Origin: Rhodocytophaga rosea
Lineage (GTDB): Bacteria; Bacteroidota; Bacteroidia; Cytophagales; 172606-1
Length of the DNA stretch: 64,000 bases
Assembly (NCBI RefSeq): GCF_010119975.1
Contig: NZ_CP048222.1
Span: 8,842,501-8,906,500 of the forward strand
Reading direction: 5' to 3'
Numbering within the stretch: position 1 is the first letter of the stretch; the number at the start of each line of letters is the position of its first letter. The notes beneath the pieces were generated by a model. The model saw nothing but the letters and a program-made list of their open reading frames with translations, searched no databases and was not told the DNA's origin. Below, one piece after another: positions 16,425 to 25,083 of this stretch. The position numbers and the translations under genes were made by a program.

Positions 16425-17861
16425 TTACTCTTTAACGGATGGCTCTTCACTTTTATGTTTATACTTGATATTGGTAAAATATAGGGTGAGCCCCATCTGG
16501 TCATTTTGGCTTTCCATCCACTGCACCATGTATTCTTTGAATGTGGTCAGTAATGGTTTGTTTTCCGGATTGGCTGCCAGGTTGGTTAGTTCATAGGGGT
16601 CACGCTCCAGGTCGTAAAGTTCCTCCGCCGGCCGATGCTGATAATTTGCCACCAATGCGGCTGCTTTCTTATCAGTTTTTGCTTTTTCTACCCAGCTTTC
16701 CCAATAATCACGCCCATCTTCGGGTTTAGCATTGGTAATATGAGTCGTGTAAGTCCGCTGTGGCTCCAGGTTTAGGATGTACTTATATTTTTTTGTACGG
16801 ATGCTGCGTATGGGAAAATAATTAAAATCTCCATAGAAGGTATCTGCTGTATAGGTAGAGTAGATCGTGTCGCGGTGGGTAGGTTTGTTTTCTAGCAGCA
16901 CAGGCAGAAAACTTTTTCCATCAAGGCCTTCCGGAACCTGACCTTCTGCTACTTCCAGCAGCGTAGGCAGGAAATCGACAAGTGGTAATAAAACAGAAGA
17001 GGTACTGCCTTTTTTTACTTTACCCGGCCAGCGGACAACCATCGGAATACGAATGCCTGCATCATACAAATTCCATTTGCCATGTGGCCACTGTGGGCCA
17101 TGATCTGAAATATAAATAAAGAGTGTATTGCTTGCTAGATCATATTTACTAAGCGATTGCAGACACTTGCCAAGTGTTTGGTCAACATCGGTTACATCAG
17201 TAAAATATTTAGCCCGTACCTGCCGGGTAATCTCAGTGTCCACCAGATAGGGAGGAAGGTCCACCTGCGCTGGCGTGTAGCCTTCACTCTTTGGCCAGGG
17301 CACATGTGGATTGTCGGTGGCTACTACCAGAAAGAGCGGTTTATTTGCTCCTTTGGCCTGGGCAGCAAAAATGGAATCTATTTTAGAATAGTCTTTGTCT
17401 TGCTTCTTGATATAGTGATAGGGATAGGCCGCTCTTGGCCACAGATGATCTTTGCCTGCCAGCACAGTGTGGTAGCCTAATTCCTGCATATAGACAGGCA
17501 GGGTTTTGATACCAGGGTTAATCTTGCTGTGATTGGGATGTGCCCCATTTCTGGCAGGCATTAGGCCAGTACTGATCACTGCTCTGGAGGGTACACAATT
17601 AGGGGTATTGGCAAATGCACTTGTAAAACGTATCCCTTCCTTGGCAAATGCATCCAGATTGGGTGTACGCACAACTTTCGCTCCATAACAGCCGGCATCT
17701 TCATAACCATGATCATCTGCGATGAAGAGCACAATATTAGGCTTTTTCGCAGGAGCCGTGTTGTTTCCTTTCAAAGATGAATCATGACCATAGCTCATCT
17801 TTGCCGGGAAAAGAATGATTGTTGAAATAATAAAAATGAATGCCTTATAGAGATATCTCAT
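16425..17861 (-). CDS. Exported sulfatase (type I, formylglycine)
   Basis: 478 residues with a signal peptide (hydrophobic 7-20) and the sulfatase core: KPNIVLFIADDHGYEDAGCYG supplies metal-binding Asp residues, and C89-V-P-S-R is the C-x-P-S-R signature whose Cys is converted to formylglycine. Further motifs are GKDHLWPRAAYPYHY, DNPHVPWP and YISDHGPQWPHGKWNLYDAGIRIPMVVRWPG, like heparan-N-sulfatase/iduronate-type enzymes that desulfate glycans. A maturase for the Cys is required and not in the window. The gene is single and lies between insertion sequences. Confidence 0.9.
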   Translation of the reverse strand: MRYLYKAFIFIISTIILFPAKMSYGHDSSLKGNNTAPAKKPNIVLFIADDHGYEDAGCYGAKVVRTPNLDAFAKEGIRFTSAFANTPNCVPSRAVISTGLMPARNGAHPNHSKINPGIKTLPVYMQELGYHTVLAGKDHLWPRAAYPYHYIKKQDKDYSKIDSIFAAQAKGANKPLFLVVATDNPHVPWPKSEGYTPAQVDLPPYLVDTEITRQVRAKYFTDVTDVDQTLGKCLQSLSKYDLASNTLFIYISDHGPQWPHGKWNLYDAGIRIPMVVRWPGKVKKGSTSSVLLPLVDFLPTLLEVAEGQVPEGLDGKSFLPVLLENKPTHRDTIYSTYTADTFYGDFNYFPIRSIRTKKYKYILNLEPQRTYTTHITNAKPEDGRDYWESWVEKAKTDKKAAALVANYQHRPAEELYDLERDPYELTNLAANPENKPLLTTFKEYMVQWMESQNDQMGLTLYFTNIKYKHKSEEPSVKE

Positions 17862-18227
17862 GGATGTGCATTAAGTTAAAAGGGTACTCCATAACAGATG
17901 TTTTAAAAATTTAAAGCTATATATGGTTAAATGATTAGATCAAGTTAGTATTTTTGTAATGGTTAAGCATCCAGGAATTTTTTAGCTAAAATTTATCCTT
18001 TGTTGATTTGTAGTTTTTCAGTTTGATGTTTGAATCTTGCAAAAATGTGCCTGCTGAAGTTTTCAAGCAGTGCTACCCGAGCATCCATAGTTTGATTCTC
18101 AATTCACAAGATAGAATCATAATGGCTTGAAACAAAATATTGATTTGCCTTTTGACCTTTGCTTTCCTAATGTTTATCAAAGGATTTGGGACTCATTTCA
18201 TTTTCAACTTAGGTTTAATGATCTCTA
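17862..18227. other. Intergenic stretch upstream of the sulfatase
   Basis: About 365 AT-rich bases with no gene. It must contain the sulfatase promoter. It ends at an FNR-type palindrome (18228-18241) that abuts an IS630 insertion. Confidence 0.4.
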
Positions 18228-18241
18228 TTGATTTATGTCAA
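18228..18241 (+). promoter_or_regulatory. Third FNR-type palindrome, next to an IS
   Basis: TTGATTTATGTCAA differs by one base from the boxes at 11423 and 13969 and shares the preceding TCTA with the former. The IS630 element begins only five bases further on, so any promoter to the right has been separated from its gene. Confidence 0.4.
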
Positions 18242-18265
18242 TTCTAGTGTTCTAGCAATTTAATT

Positions 18266-18943
18266 TCATGTATTAATTTTGCTAATTTCTATGTATCTGT
18301 TTTTTAGTTTTACACGAGCTTTCTCAGTTGTAAACGACCAGTTGACTTTTACCGCTTTTAGATTTCGATTCTTTTGCCAAATAAGAGTCTCGGATTCAAG
18401 TATTTCCTGATTTGCGATTCGTCTGTCTAAGCACTGGCGTGCAAGGGATGAAAATTCCATTTCTGCCATGTTTAACCACGAGCCGTGTTTAGGTGTAAAA
18501 TGGAATTCCAGCTTATTTTTGAGTTGCCGGGCCTCTTCGAAGGGTAAATTTTCATAAAATGCCCCATAGGAATGGGTTTGATAATTATCCTGAACAAGTT
18601 TGATTTTAGTTTCAGTTGGATAATGTTCTTTGACCACCCACTGCATAAAGTGGCTATAATCAGCTTTAGTTTTTGTGGTGGTAACCTTTATATGCCGTTG
18701 CCCGGTATCCATATTGTAAGCCAGTAGCACATTACAAACGCCATTTCTTAGGTATTCCTGATGTTGTTTTTGTGTGCAATTAGCTTTAGCCGGAATGGGT
18801 GTCAACACATGGTCAATAAGTTGACAAGGACGTTCATCAAAGCATAAACGGACAATCCCTTCCTCTTGAGGTTGAGCGTACAAATCTAAAACATCTTCCA
18901 TAGTGGCAACATATTCGCCATTGATGATACCAATGCACCACAT
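18266..18943 (-). CDS. IS630 transposase, DDE part (OrfB)
   Basis: 225 residues from the nominal ATG at 18943, but the frame is open further upstream (LKPWLKQMWCIG) and is probably reached by frameshifting from OrfA. DDE residues lie in LCFDERP, KLVQDNYQTH and HGSWLNMAEMEFSSL. The product cuts and pastes the element at TA sites. Nothing indicates inactivation. Confidence 0.85.
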   Translation of the reverse strand: MWCIGIINGEYVATMEDVLDLYAQPQEEGIVRLCFDERPCQLIDHVLTPIPAKANCTQKQHQEYLRNGVCNVLLAYNMDTGQRHIKVTTTKTKADYSHFMQWVVKEHYPTETKIKLVQDNYQTHSYGAFYENLPFEEARQLKNKLEFHFTPKHGSWLNMAEMEFSSLARQCLDRRIANQEILESETLIWQKNRNLKAVKVNWSFTTEKARVKLKNRYIEISKINT

Positions 18944-18948
18944 TTGCT

Positions 18949-19392
18949 TTAACCAAGGCTTAAGCCTGCTTTTTTTAAAACTTGCCGGATGGATTCATTG
19001 GATATAGTTTCAACATAGTTAAGTTCAACCATTTTTTGGTTCAATAAGGATAAAGTCCAACGGGCAGAGCCGGCAGGCGACTCACTACAAGCCATACTGG
19101 TAATCTGTGCTTCCAAGCGTTGTGTAACGATAGGGGGTTGACCACTTCTGGGGCGTTCTTCCAAAGCATTAGATAGCCCTCCGGCAAAGTATCGCTTTTT
19201 AATGCGATAATAATGGTTACTGTCGATGCCTAATTCTGATTGAACTTCAATCCTTGATTTACCTGAATTCATTAATAATAAGGCTCTTGCACGAGTTATT
19301 TTGCGACTCTTGTGCGTTCCTTTTTTTATAATTGAGCTCAGTTCGGTTTTTTCTGATTCTGACAAACTTACTTTAGTAGCGATCCGTGCCAT
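18949..19392 (-). CDS. IS630 transposase, DNA-binding part (OrfA)
   Basis: 147 residues with two helix-turn-helix segments (residues about 30-55 and 60-85) and the ERPRSGQPP linker typical of IS630. Near its end the codons TTA AAA AAA form an A7 slippery run; a -1 slip there joins the frame to OrfB (SRLKPWLKQMWC), giving a full-length transposase. The OrfA stop lies just before the OrfB nominal start. Confidence 0.85.
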   Translation of the reverse strand: MARIATKVSLSESEKTELSSIIKKGTHKSRKITRARALLLMNSGKSRIEVQSELGIDSNHYYRIKKRYFAGGLSNALEERPRSGQPPIVTQRLEAQITSMACSESPAGSARWTLSLLNQKMVELNYVETISNESIRQVLKKAGLSLG

Positions 19393-19447
19393 GAGAATAA
19401 AAAGTTTATCCTCAAAATTAATAACTAAAATTAAATTGCTAAAACAC

Positions 19448-19766
19448 TAGGAGCTGTAATTAATTTAATTTAATAGTCTTGAACTTAGTCTATCTTACAG
19501 CGTGATCTTAAATGACAATTAATCGAAAAGGTAGTTAATTAAACTCCCCTTTTTGGAAGAATTATAGTCCTAGTTATCTTAACTTATGGCCCACTCTTTT
19601 GAGGGATCTCCAAAAAATCTTCTTTAGATTATATGAATCCTGAAGAATACAAGCAGCATTGGCAACAACTACTATTGGTTGCTTAACCTACTCTCCTTTT
19701 TGAGGGAGGAACTCCAAATTTCAGTTACTTAATTAGTAGCACAAGTAGTAAGGCATACATATTCTG
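19448..19766. other. Intergenic stretch with possible transposase tail remnant
   Basis: At 19632-19685 a plus-strand string reads MNPEEYKQHWQQLLLVA followed by a stop, resembling the tail of an IS3-type transposase. Two related G/A-rich motifs (TTTTGAGGGATCTCC and TTTTTGAGGGAGGAACTCC) flank it, possibly decayed IS ends. No intact gene. Confidence 0.4.
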
Positions 19767-21785
19767 TTACCAGACGGTAATTCTCTCCTTTTCGGGTTTA
19801 TACATCTTGTCAGTAGCTTGCAGATTGAATGCTTTGTAGAAGGGTGTAAAGTTCATCAGTGGTCCATTAACCCGCCACTTGGCTGGTGAGTGTGGATTGG
19901 TGTTGACATACATGCGTAAAAACTCATCCCTTGTTTTTACCCGCCATATTCTGGCTACTGATATAAAAAAGCGCTGATCCGGTGTAAAGCCATCCAGTTT
20001 GGTCGTGTCTTGTCCTTGTGCCGTTAATTTAAAGGCATCATAGGCAATAGCAACACCTGCCATATCGGCTGTATTTTCACCCACTGTTAATGCGCCTTTG
20101 ATAGGCATCGAATCGAGCACAGTAAACGAATTGTACTGATCAATCACCTGTCCGGTTCTGGCTTTAAACTTTTCATAATCCTGTTTTGTCCACCAGTTTT
20201 TTACGTTGCCCTCTTTATCATATTGGGCACCCTGATCATCAAATGAATGGGTAATTTCATGACCAATCACCATACCAATACCGCCATAGTTCAGGGCATC
20301 ATCGGCATATAAATCGAAATATGGCGATTGTAAGATACCGGCCGGGAAAACAATCTCATTCAACGGAGGATTATTATAAGCCGTTACTGTGGGCGGAGTG
20401 GTGTGCCATTCAGTTCTGTCGACGGGCTTGCCTACTTTAGCCAGGCTATAGAGGTACTCATTTTTATTAGCGGATAAACAATTTTCAAAGTAGGTATTCC
20501 TTTTCACCTCCACTTTCGAGTACTCTCTCCATTTATCCGGGTAGCCGATTTTTTCAGAGAAAGCCCCTAGTTTTTCCTTCGCCTTTGTCTTGGTGGAATC
20601 GCTCATCCAGTCTAGATTATTGATGCGGGCTTCAAATGCTTTTTTCAGGTTGTCTACCAGTACAACCATGCGTTTCTTAGCTTCTTCAGGGAAGTATTTT
20701 TTTACATACAACTGTGCCAGCGCATGCCCGAGTGATTGGTCGACCACCTGTGTCATTTCTTCGGCACGTGTTTTTTTAACGGCTTGCCCGGTCAATATTT
20801 TTGTATAAGCAAAGGAGGCATCCACAAAAGGTTGGCTTAACCAGTTGGCATACGTGGATAGGGCATTGGCTTTTAAGTAGACTTTCCAATCGTTGACAGG
20901 AATGGTTTTTAACAAGGCATTTAGCTTCTCGTAGTAAGGTGGTTGACCCATGTTGAGCGAATCAACCTGTAGGCCTAGGTTGTTTAGTAAAGTGGTCCAG
21001 CCCAGGTTGGGATGTTTTTTTGAAAGATCACTCACCGCTACTTTATTGTAGTTGGCCTGCACATCCCTAAGCTCGATATTGGTCCGGTGGGCGGCCGCTA
21101 GTTGTTTTTCAATTTCATAGGCAACGCCTGCACTTTTCTTGGCTTGGGTTGAATCACTTCCGGTTAGGGCAAACAAGGTGGTCAGATATTGCTTATAAGC
21201 TATTTGGATCGCAAGGGTGGACGAATCGGTCTTGAAATAATAATCTCTTTCGGGTAAGCCGATCCCTGTCTGATAAAAGTGGGCAATATTTACAGTACTC
21301 TGTTTATCATCAGGACCCACATAAAAACCCATCAGGGAGGTATTCCCTACTTTTAGCTCTTCAACGGCCATTACTACCAATGAAGGTATATCGCTTATCC
21401 CATCGATGCGGGAAAACACCGGCTTAAGAGGTTCATAGCCCCGGTTATTAATGGCAGTTGTATCCATGCCTGAAGCATAAAAATCTGCTACTTTCTCTTC
21501 GATACTTCCGGAAGGGTTTTTACTTTTGGAAAGACTGTCCAGAATACCTTGCAGCCGGATGCGCTGGGGGAAATTCAGAAATGAATAAGAACCTACTCCT
21601 GTCTGACTAGCCGGTATCTGGATGGTATCGTACCAGATGCCGTTAACGTAAGTAAAAAAATCGTCGCCGGGTGTTTTAGATAAATCTATTCCAGTTAAGG
21701 CAACGTGTTTCGTATCGGTATCGGAAATCTTTTGGCAGGCTGCCGCTAATAACAGCACTAAAGAAAAATATAATAGTCTTATCAT
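19767..21785 (-). CDS. M13 family (neprilysin/PepO-like) zinc peptidase lipoprotein
   Basis: 672 residues. A lipoprotein signal ends LLAAA-C17. Gluzincin motifs are present near residue 507: VIGHEITHSFDDQGAQYD supplies the two zinc His and the catalytic Glu, and GENTADMAGVAIAYDAF supplies the third zinc ligand. NAYYNPPLNEIVFPAG-like (here TAYNNPPLNEIVFPAGIL) and the C-terminal P-x-x-x-x-x-VW are also family hallmarks. It cleaves short peptides at the cell envelope. Length is normal, start is the lipoprotein Met. The gene is single. Confidence 0.93.
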   Translation of the reverse strand: MIRLLYFSLVLLLAAACQKISDTDTKHVALTGIDLSKTPGDDFFTYVNGIWYDTIQIPASQTGVGSYSFLNFPQRIRLQGILDSLSKSKNPSGSIEEKVADFYASGMDTTAINNRGYEPLKPVFSRIDGISDIPSLVVMAVEELKVGNTSLMGFYVGPDDKQSTVNIAHFYQTGIGLPERDYYFKTDSSTLAIQIAYKQYLTTLFALTGSDSTQAKKSAGVAYEIEKQLAAAHRTNIELRDVQANYNKVAVSDLSKKHPNLGWTTLLNNLGLQVDSLNMGQPPYYEKLNALLKTIPVNDWKVYLKANALSTYANWLSQPFVDASFAYTKILTGQAVKKTRAEEMTQVVDQSLGHALAQLYVKKYFPEEAKKRMVVLVDNLKKAFEARINNLDWMSDSTKTKAKEKLGAFSEKIGYPDKWREYSKVEVKRNTYFENCLSANKNEYLYSLAKVGKPVDRTEWHTTPPTVTAYNNPPLNEIVFPAGILQSPYFDLYADDALNYGGIGMVIGHEITHSFDDQGAQYDKEGNVKNWWTKQDYEKFKARTGQVIDQYNSFTVLDSMPIKGALTVGENTADMAGVAIAYDAFKLTAQGQDTTKLDGFTPDQRFFISVARIWRVKTRDEFLRMYVNTNPHSPAKWRVNGPLMNFTPFYKAFNLQATDKMYKPEKERITVW

Positions 21786-22086
21786 GGTTTGAAGGTGGAA
21801 TAATCAGGATGTAAAGGTGAATTCTCGCTAAAATAAAGAATGTATCGATCCAAAGGGAAGTTTTAATGAGCTTAGCAGTAAAAAAAATTGTTTAATGGCT
21901 AAGCAGTTTGTGTATTAAAGGACAAAAAGTAGTGATGGGTCTTTCAAAATAATAGAAGGATAGAAAAGATCAGGCAACCATAGAATAGGACTGCAAAGTA
22001 CAACTACACCTGTCAGAGTTTACGACAGGATTACATGGTAAGCAATGCGATAAATCAACCCTTTTCATCCAAGCCTTTTTGTAATA
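21786..22086. other. Intergenic stretch, no feature recognised
   Basis: About 300 bases between the peptidase start and an IS630 copy. It must hold the peptidase promoter; I see no clear TAnnTTTG box. Confidence 0.3.
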
Positions 22087-22131
22087 AGTAAGAGTACACA
22101 ATTAAGTATAAGATTTTGGCAAATTGTATCT

Positions 22132-22536
22132 TTGCTTATACAAGACTTAGAGAAGATTCATAAAGATAGTAAAAGTTATCAGGAACGTAACCGTTGCCAA
22201 TGTATACTGTTATCCAATCAAGGCTATCAAGTACAGAAGTTAGCAAGCATTTTTCAAGTAAGTCAGTTAAGTATTTATAAGTGGTTTGATCGCTTTGAGA
22301 AAACAGGTGTGGTAGGGTTAAAGAACCAAAAAGGGAAAGGCAGAAAACCCATCCTTACTACCAGTAATGCTACCCATGTTGAAGTAGTGGAAAATAGCAT
22401 AGAGAAAGAAAAACAACAACTTAAATTAGCTAAGCGAGAGATAGAAGCTAAATTAGGCACGGCTATGAGTGAGATGACCTTGAAGCGGTTTTTAAAAAAA
22501 TTGACTACCGATGGAAACGTTTCCGTAAATGGATAA
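22132..22536 (+). pseudogene. IS630 OrfA lacking its native start
   Basis: Compared with the second copy, the bases encoding the ATG's last base through residue 11 (MRYIKKITDKQK...) are missing, so the frame begins only from a TTG (LIQDLEKIHKDSK). The helix-turn-helix body is otherwise intact, ending with the A7 slippery run at 22494-22500. Translation is doubtful because the promoter-to-ATG distance is tiny and the ATG is gone. Confidence 0.75.
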
Positions 22537-22541
22537 AGCCA

Positions 22542-23150
22542 TTGCAAAACAAAGAAGCATATGAGCAGAAAGTCAAGCGATTACATGCTTTGCTTTATTT
22601 GGCACAGACAGGCAGTATAGATTTATATTTTGGAGACGAATCAGGGTTTTGCCTTACCCCTTGTGTACCTTATGGATGGATCAAAAAAGGCGAACACGCC
22701 CCTATTTTATCCCAAAGAAGTACAAGGATAAATGTATTTGGCTTGTTAAGTACAAATAATGAGTTGCTTACTTATCAGAAAAGTGGGAGTCTAAACGCTG
22801 ACTTTATCATTGAATGTGTAGAGGCCTTCTCAACATCTATTTCCAAGTTTACTGTCATAGTCTTAGACAACGCCTCCTGGCATACATGTGGCCTATGGGA
22901 AGTCAAAAAAGAAGAATGGGAACAGAAAGGATTATACATCTTTTTGCTGCCTAAGTATAGTCCTCATCTTAACAGGATCGAACGATTTTGGAAGCAGGTG
23001 AAATATCATTGGCTCAAAGCCGAAGACTATCTGTCTGTAGAAGCGCTTAAGGAGGCACTTTATACCATCTTTTTAGGATTGGGTACTTACTTTAAACTTG
23101 ATTTTAAAAAACTTGAAGTAGATGAAAATATTATACTTAATTGTGTTTAA
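22542..23150 (+). CDS. IS630 transposase DDE part (OrfB)
   Basis: 202 residues. DDE residues in YFGDESGFC, VIVLDNASWHT and HLNRIERFWKQVK. Its frame is open upstream of the nominal start through DYRWKRFRKWIKPLQNK and is joined to OrfA by a -1 slip. It differs from the second copy by H/Y and L/S substitutions. Confidence 0.85.
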   Translation: MQNKEAYEQKVKRLHALLYLAQTGSIDLYFGDESGFCLTPCVPYGWIKKGEHAPILSQRSTRINVFGLLSTNNELLTYQKSGSLNADFIIECVEAFSTSISKFTVIVLDNASWHTCGLWEVKKEEWEQKGLYIFLLPKYSPHLNRIERFWKQVKYHWLKAEDYLSVEALKEALYTIFLGLGTYFKLDFKKLEVDENIILNCV

Positions 23151-23155
23151 TTACT

Positions 23156-23368
23156 TAGTATGCTTTTAGGTTTAAGTTTTGAAAAAGGGGTGATAAAATT
23201 TATCATCCCTTTCAAGAAGTTTGAAAAATGGGGTGAGAGGGGAAAGAATGCAACCTTTCAATTCTAAACTAGCCTTTTTCTCCCCCTTTTTACCTGTCAT
23301 TTATTACACTTAAAATTAAAGAGTGATTTTGTCAACCTGTAGCCGGACAAGGCCCTGGCGGATCAAAT
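23156..23368. other. Decayed intergenic DNA with a dispersed repeat
   Basis: A stretch around 23319-23358 (GTGATTTT GTCAACCTGTA .. CCGGACAAGG) is about 80 percent alike to 60491-60531. Both sit beside degraded IS material, so this is probably an old element end. Confidence 0.4.
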
Positions 23369-23869
23369 TTGCTTCGTGAGTTCAAGCCACATGACGTACT
23401 GCACATTCGTTCCGCCTACTTTATGGAAAACTTCCTACGCACCATTGGGTTGGTTAAGAAGATGGGAATCAATGGAACAGCTGCCGACGGTGACCATGCC
23501 ATACCTATGGTTGCTACAAAAGATGTTGCCCAAGTGGCAGCCTTTCACCTGGCGAATCTTGACTTCAGTGGCAAACGTGTCCGTGCCGTTATGGGACCAA
23601 GAGACTATACCTACCGGGAGTTTACAAGCATTATCGGCAAAACCATTAGCAAGCCTGATCTGCCTTATGTTCAATTTCCGGTTGAGCAGGCGAAGCAGGC
23701 ATTTTTAAACAATGGTTTTTCAGAAGACTTCGTCGATAATTTACTGGGTATGGCAACCACTATTAAAACCGGATTCATGAATTATCAAACAAGAGATGAA
23801 TCCACTACCACTCTCACCACGGCCGAAGAGTTTGCCAGCCAGGTGTACGCCTCTGCCTATAATAAATAA
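23369..23869 (+). pseudogene. NmrA-like/NAD(P)-binding protein, C-terminal part only
   Basis: 166 residues matching the second half of NmrA/QOR2-type atypical SDR proteins (HIRSAYFMENFL, GDHAIPMVATKDVAQVAAFHL, YTYREFTSIIGK). The N-terminal Rossmann fold with its GxxGxxG loop is absent, because decayed DNA and an IS630 copy lie directly upstream. The remaining frame is intact, so truncation by insertion or deletion is recent. A role in quinone or azo-compound reduction is typical for the family; this fragment is unlikely to bind NADPH. Confidence 0.72.
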
Positions 23870-23913
23870 TTGATTGATAAGTAGAGAATTATAAAAATAA
23901 AAGAATTGCGAAA

Positions 23914-24175
23914 ATGCAACTGTTTGAACAAACAGGGCTAGGAAACTTAGCACTTAAAAAAGAATGATGATGTCTGCCATGACCAGGAGTCAGGCAGATA
24001 TAAATGGGGTGGCAGGTGATTTAACGGTTCAGTATTATACACAAAGGGTAAGTGCCTGACTGCAATTCAAGGAAGCCATTAGAATTAGTGAGCAGGCAAC
24101 CGGTAGCCCATTCACTCCGGATATTTATACAACTGAACAAATGGAAGTCTGGAAAAAAGTTACAAAATCGGTAAC
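23914..24175 (+). pseudogene. Old yellow enzyme (NADH:flavin oxidoreductase) remnant
   Basis: From the ATG at 23914 the translation gives MQLFEQTGLGNLALKK, then after a 2-base loss MMMSAMTRSQADINGVAGDLT, VQYYTQRVSA, and EQMEVWKKVTKSV. This is the N-terminal pattern of OYE-type alkene reductases (LFEPxxLGxLxLKNRxVMSPMTRSRA...YYxQRASAGL). Frameshift, stop codons and loss of everything beyond make it a dead fragment. Confidence 0.72.
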
Positions 24176-24391
24176 TATGCTCGGAGGTGGGCAACAAGGA
24201 TACATTGACTATTTATTTATAACCAAGGAAAAATCCACCACTGTATTCTCTCAATAATCTATTGAGATCAGCAAATCTGCTAGGCAGTTTTATAGTTGGT
24301 ACCAATAAAATAGGATGGCTGCTTAAGCCATTTGTAGTCCATATCACCAAAAGTTTGAGAGAGCCAATATCACCGGAATATTCAGACACAT

Positions 24392-24407
24392 TTTACCAAA
24401 TGGTAAA
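24392..24407. promoter_or_regulatory. Operator palindrome TTTACCA-AA-TGGTAAA, site 1
   Basis: A perfect 7-bp inverted repeat with a 2-base spacer, 33 bases before the Crp/Fnr pseudogene start. The identical 16-mer (18 with flanks) recurs at 25014-25029 before the SDR gene. Its binding protein is not identified. Confidence 0.6.
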
Positions 24408-24440
24408 CTCCTCGCTATTTACTTTGAATACCTTTCTGCT

Positions 24441-25006
24441 ATGAAACAATTGATAGACTATATCTTACAGTTTGGCAACTTAAATAAGCAACAAATAGCC
24501 CTTCTTGAATCTAAGATAACAGAAGTTGAGCTGTTAAAAGACGAGTATTTTTCCCAGGCAGGGAAGATTCCCCGGCAAGTTGGTTTTATTGTGGAAGGCG
24601 TGATACGAGGTTGTTATTACAATAACAAAGGAGAAGAAATCACCCGTTGCTTTATTAGCGAAAACAGTTTAGTGGTGGATTATTTCAATTTTGAGGCAAA
24701 TACTTCCTCTTCAGAATACCTCCAAGCTATTACCAATTGCAAACTCATTGTATTTTCAAAACAAGATTGGGAAGAGCTCTCCCATACGATTGTGGGTTGG
24801 GACATTATTCAGAACAAAATGGTTCAAAAGTGCCTTTTCCAAAAATCCAGAAAAGGTCCAGTCATTTCACAAGACGCTACTACCCGGATCTGGAATTTAT
24901 GAAAAACTATCCCTCACTTACAAACCGTATTCCTTTGGCTTACATTGCCTCTTACTTAAGTGTAACCCAATAATCCTTAAGCAGAATAAGAAAAAACATC
25001 CGCTAA
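24441..25006 (+). pseudogene. Crp/Fnr family regulator, inactivated
   Basis: MKQLIDYILQFGNLNKQQIALLESKITEVELLKDEYFSQAGKIPRQVGFIVEGVIRGCYYNNKGEEI is an intact nucleotide-binding-type barrel. A missing T near 24891 (CGG ATC for CGG TAT C) shifts the frame before YLEFMKNYPSLTNRIPLAYIASYLSVTQ, and a TAA then replaces a codon within the recognition helix (VTQ-stop-SLSRIRKN). The protein would lack its DNA-binding helix. It sits between two identical operator palindromes, next to the intact SDR gene. Confidence 0.82.
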
Positions 25007-25013
25007 GTTGCTT

Positions 25014-25058
25014 TTTACCAAATGGTAAACAGTTTTATTTTAAATCGATGCACTTTTG
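25014..25058 (+). promoter_or_regulatory. SDR promoter with operator palindrome, site 2
   Basis: TTTACCAAATGGTAAA at 25014-25029 repeats the site at 24392. A minus-7-like box CACTTTTG follows at 25051-25058, its centre 33 bp from the palindrome centre; at site 1 the corresponding TTACTTTG is 23 bp away. The 10-bp difference is about one helical turn. Confidence 0.55.
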
Positions 25059-25083
25059 CTTCATCAATTTAAAAAAATAAAAA

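Larger units (their letters stand above)
18247..19447 (-). mobile_element. IS630-family element 1
   Basis: 1,201 bp. Terminal inverted repeats GTGTTCTAGCAATTTAATTT (left) and the inward-read right end GTGTTTTAGCAATTTAATTT differ at one position, flanked by TA at 18245-18246 and 19448-19449, the duplication expected for IS630 at TA targets. It encodes two overlapping transposase frames. Confidence 0.9.
22087..23155 (+). mobile_element. IS630-family element 2, copy 1 (33-bp deletion)
   Basis: 1,069 bp, flanked by TA. Inverted ends AGTAAGAGTACACAATTAAG and, read inward from the right, AGTAATTAAACACAATTAAG. Nearly identical to the copy at 44765-45866 except for a 33-base loss just after the OrfA start position and a few substitutions. 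Confidence 0.92.
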
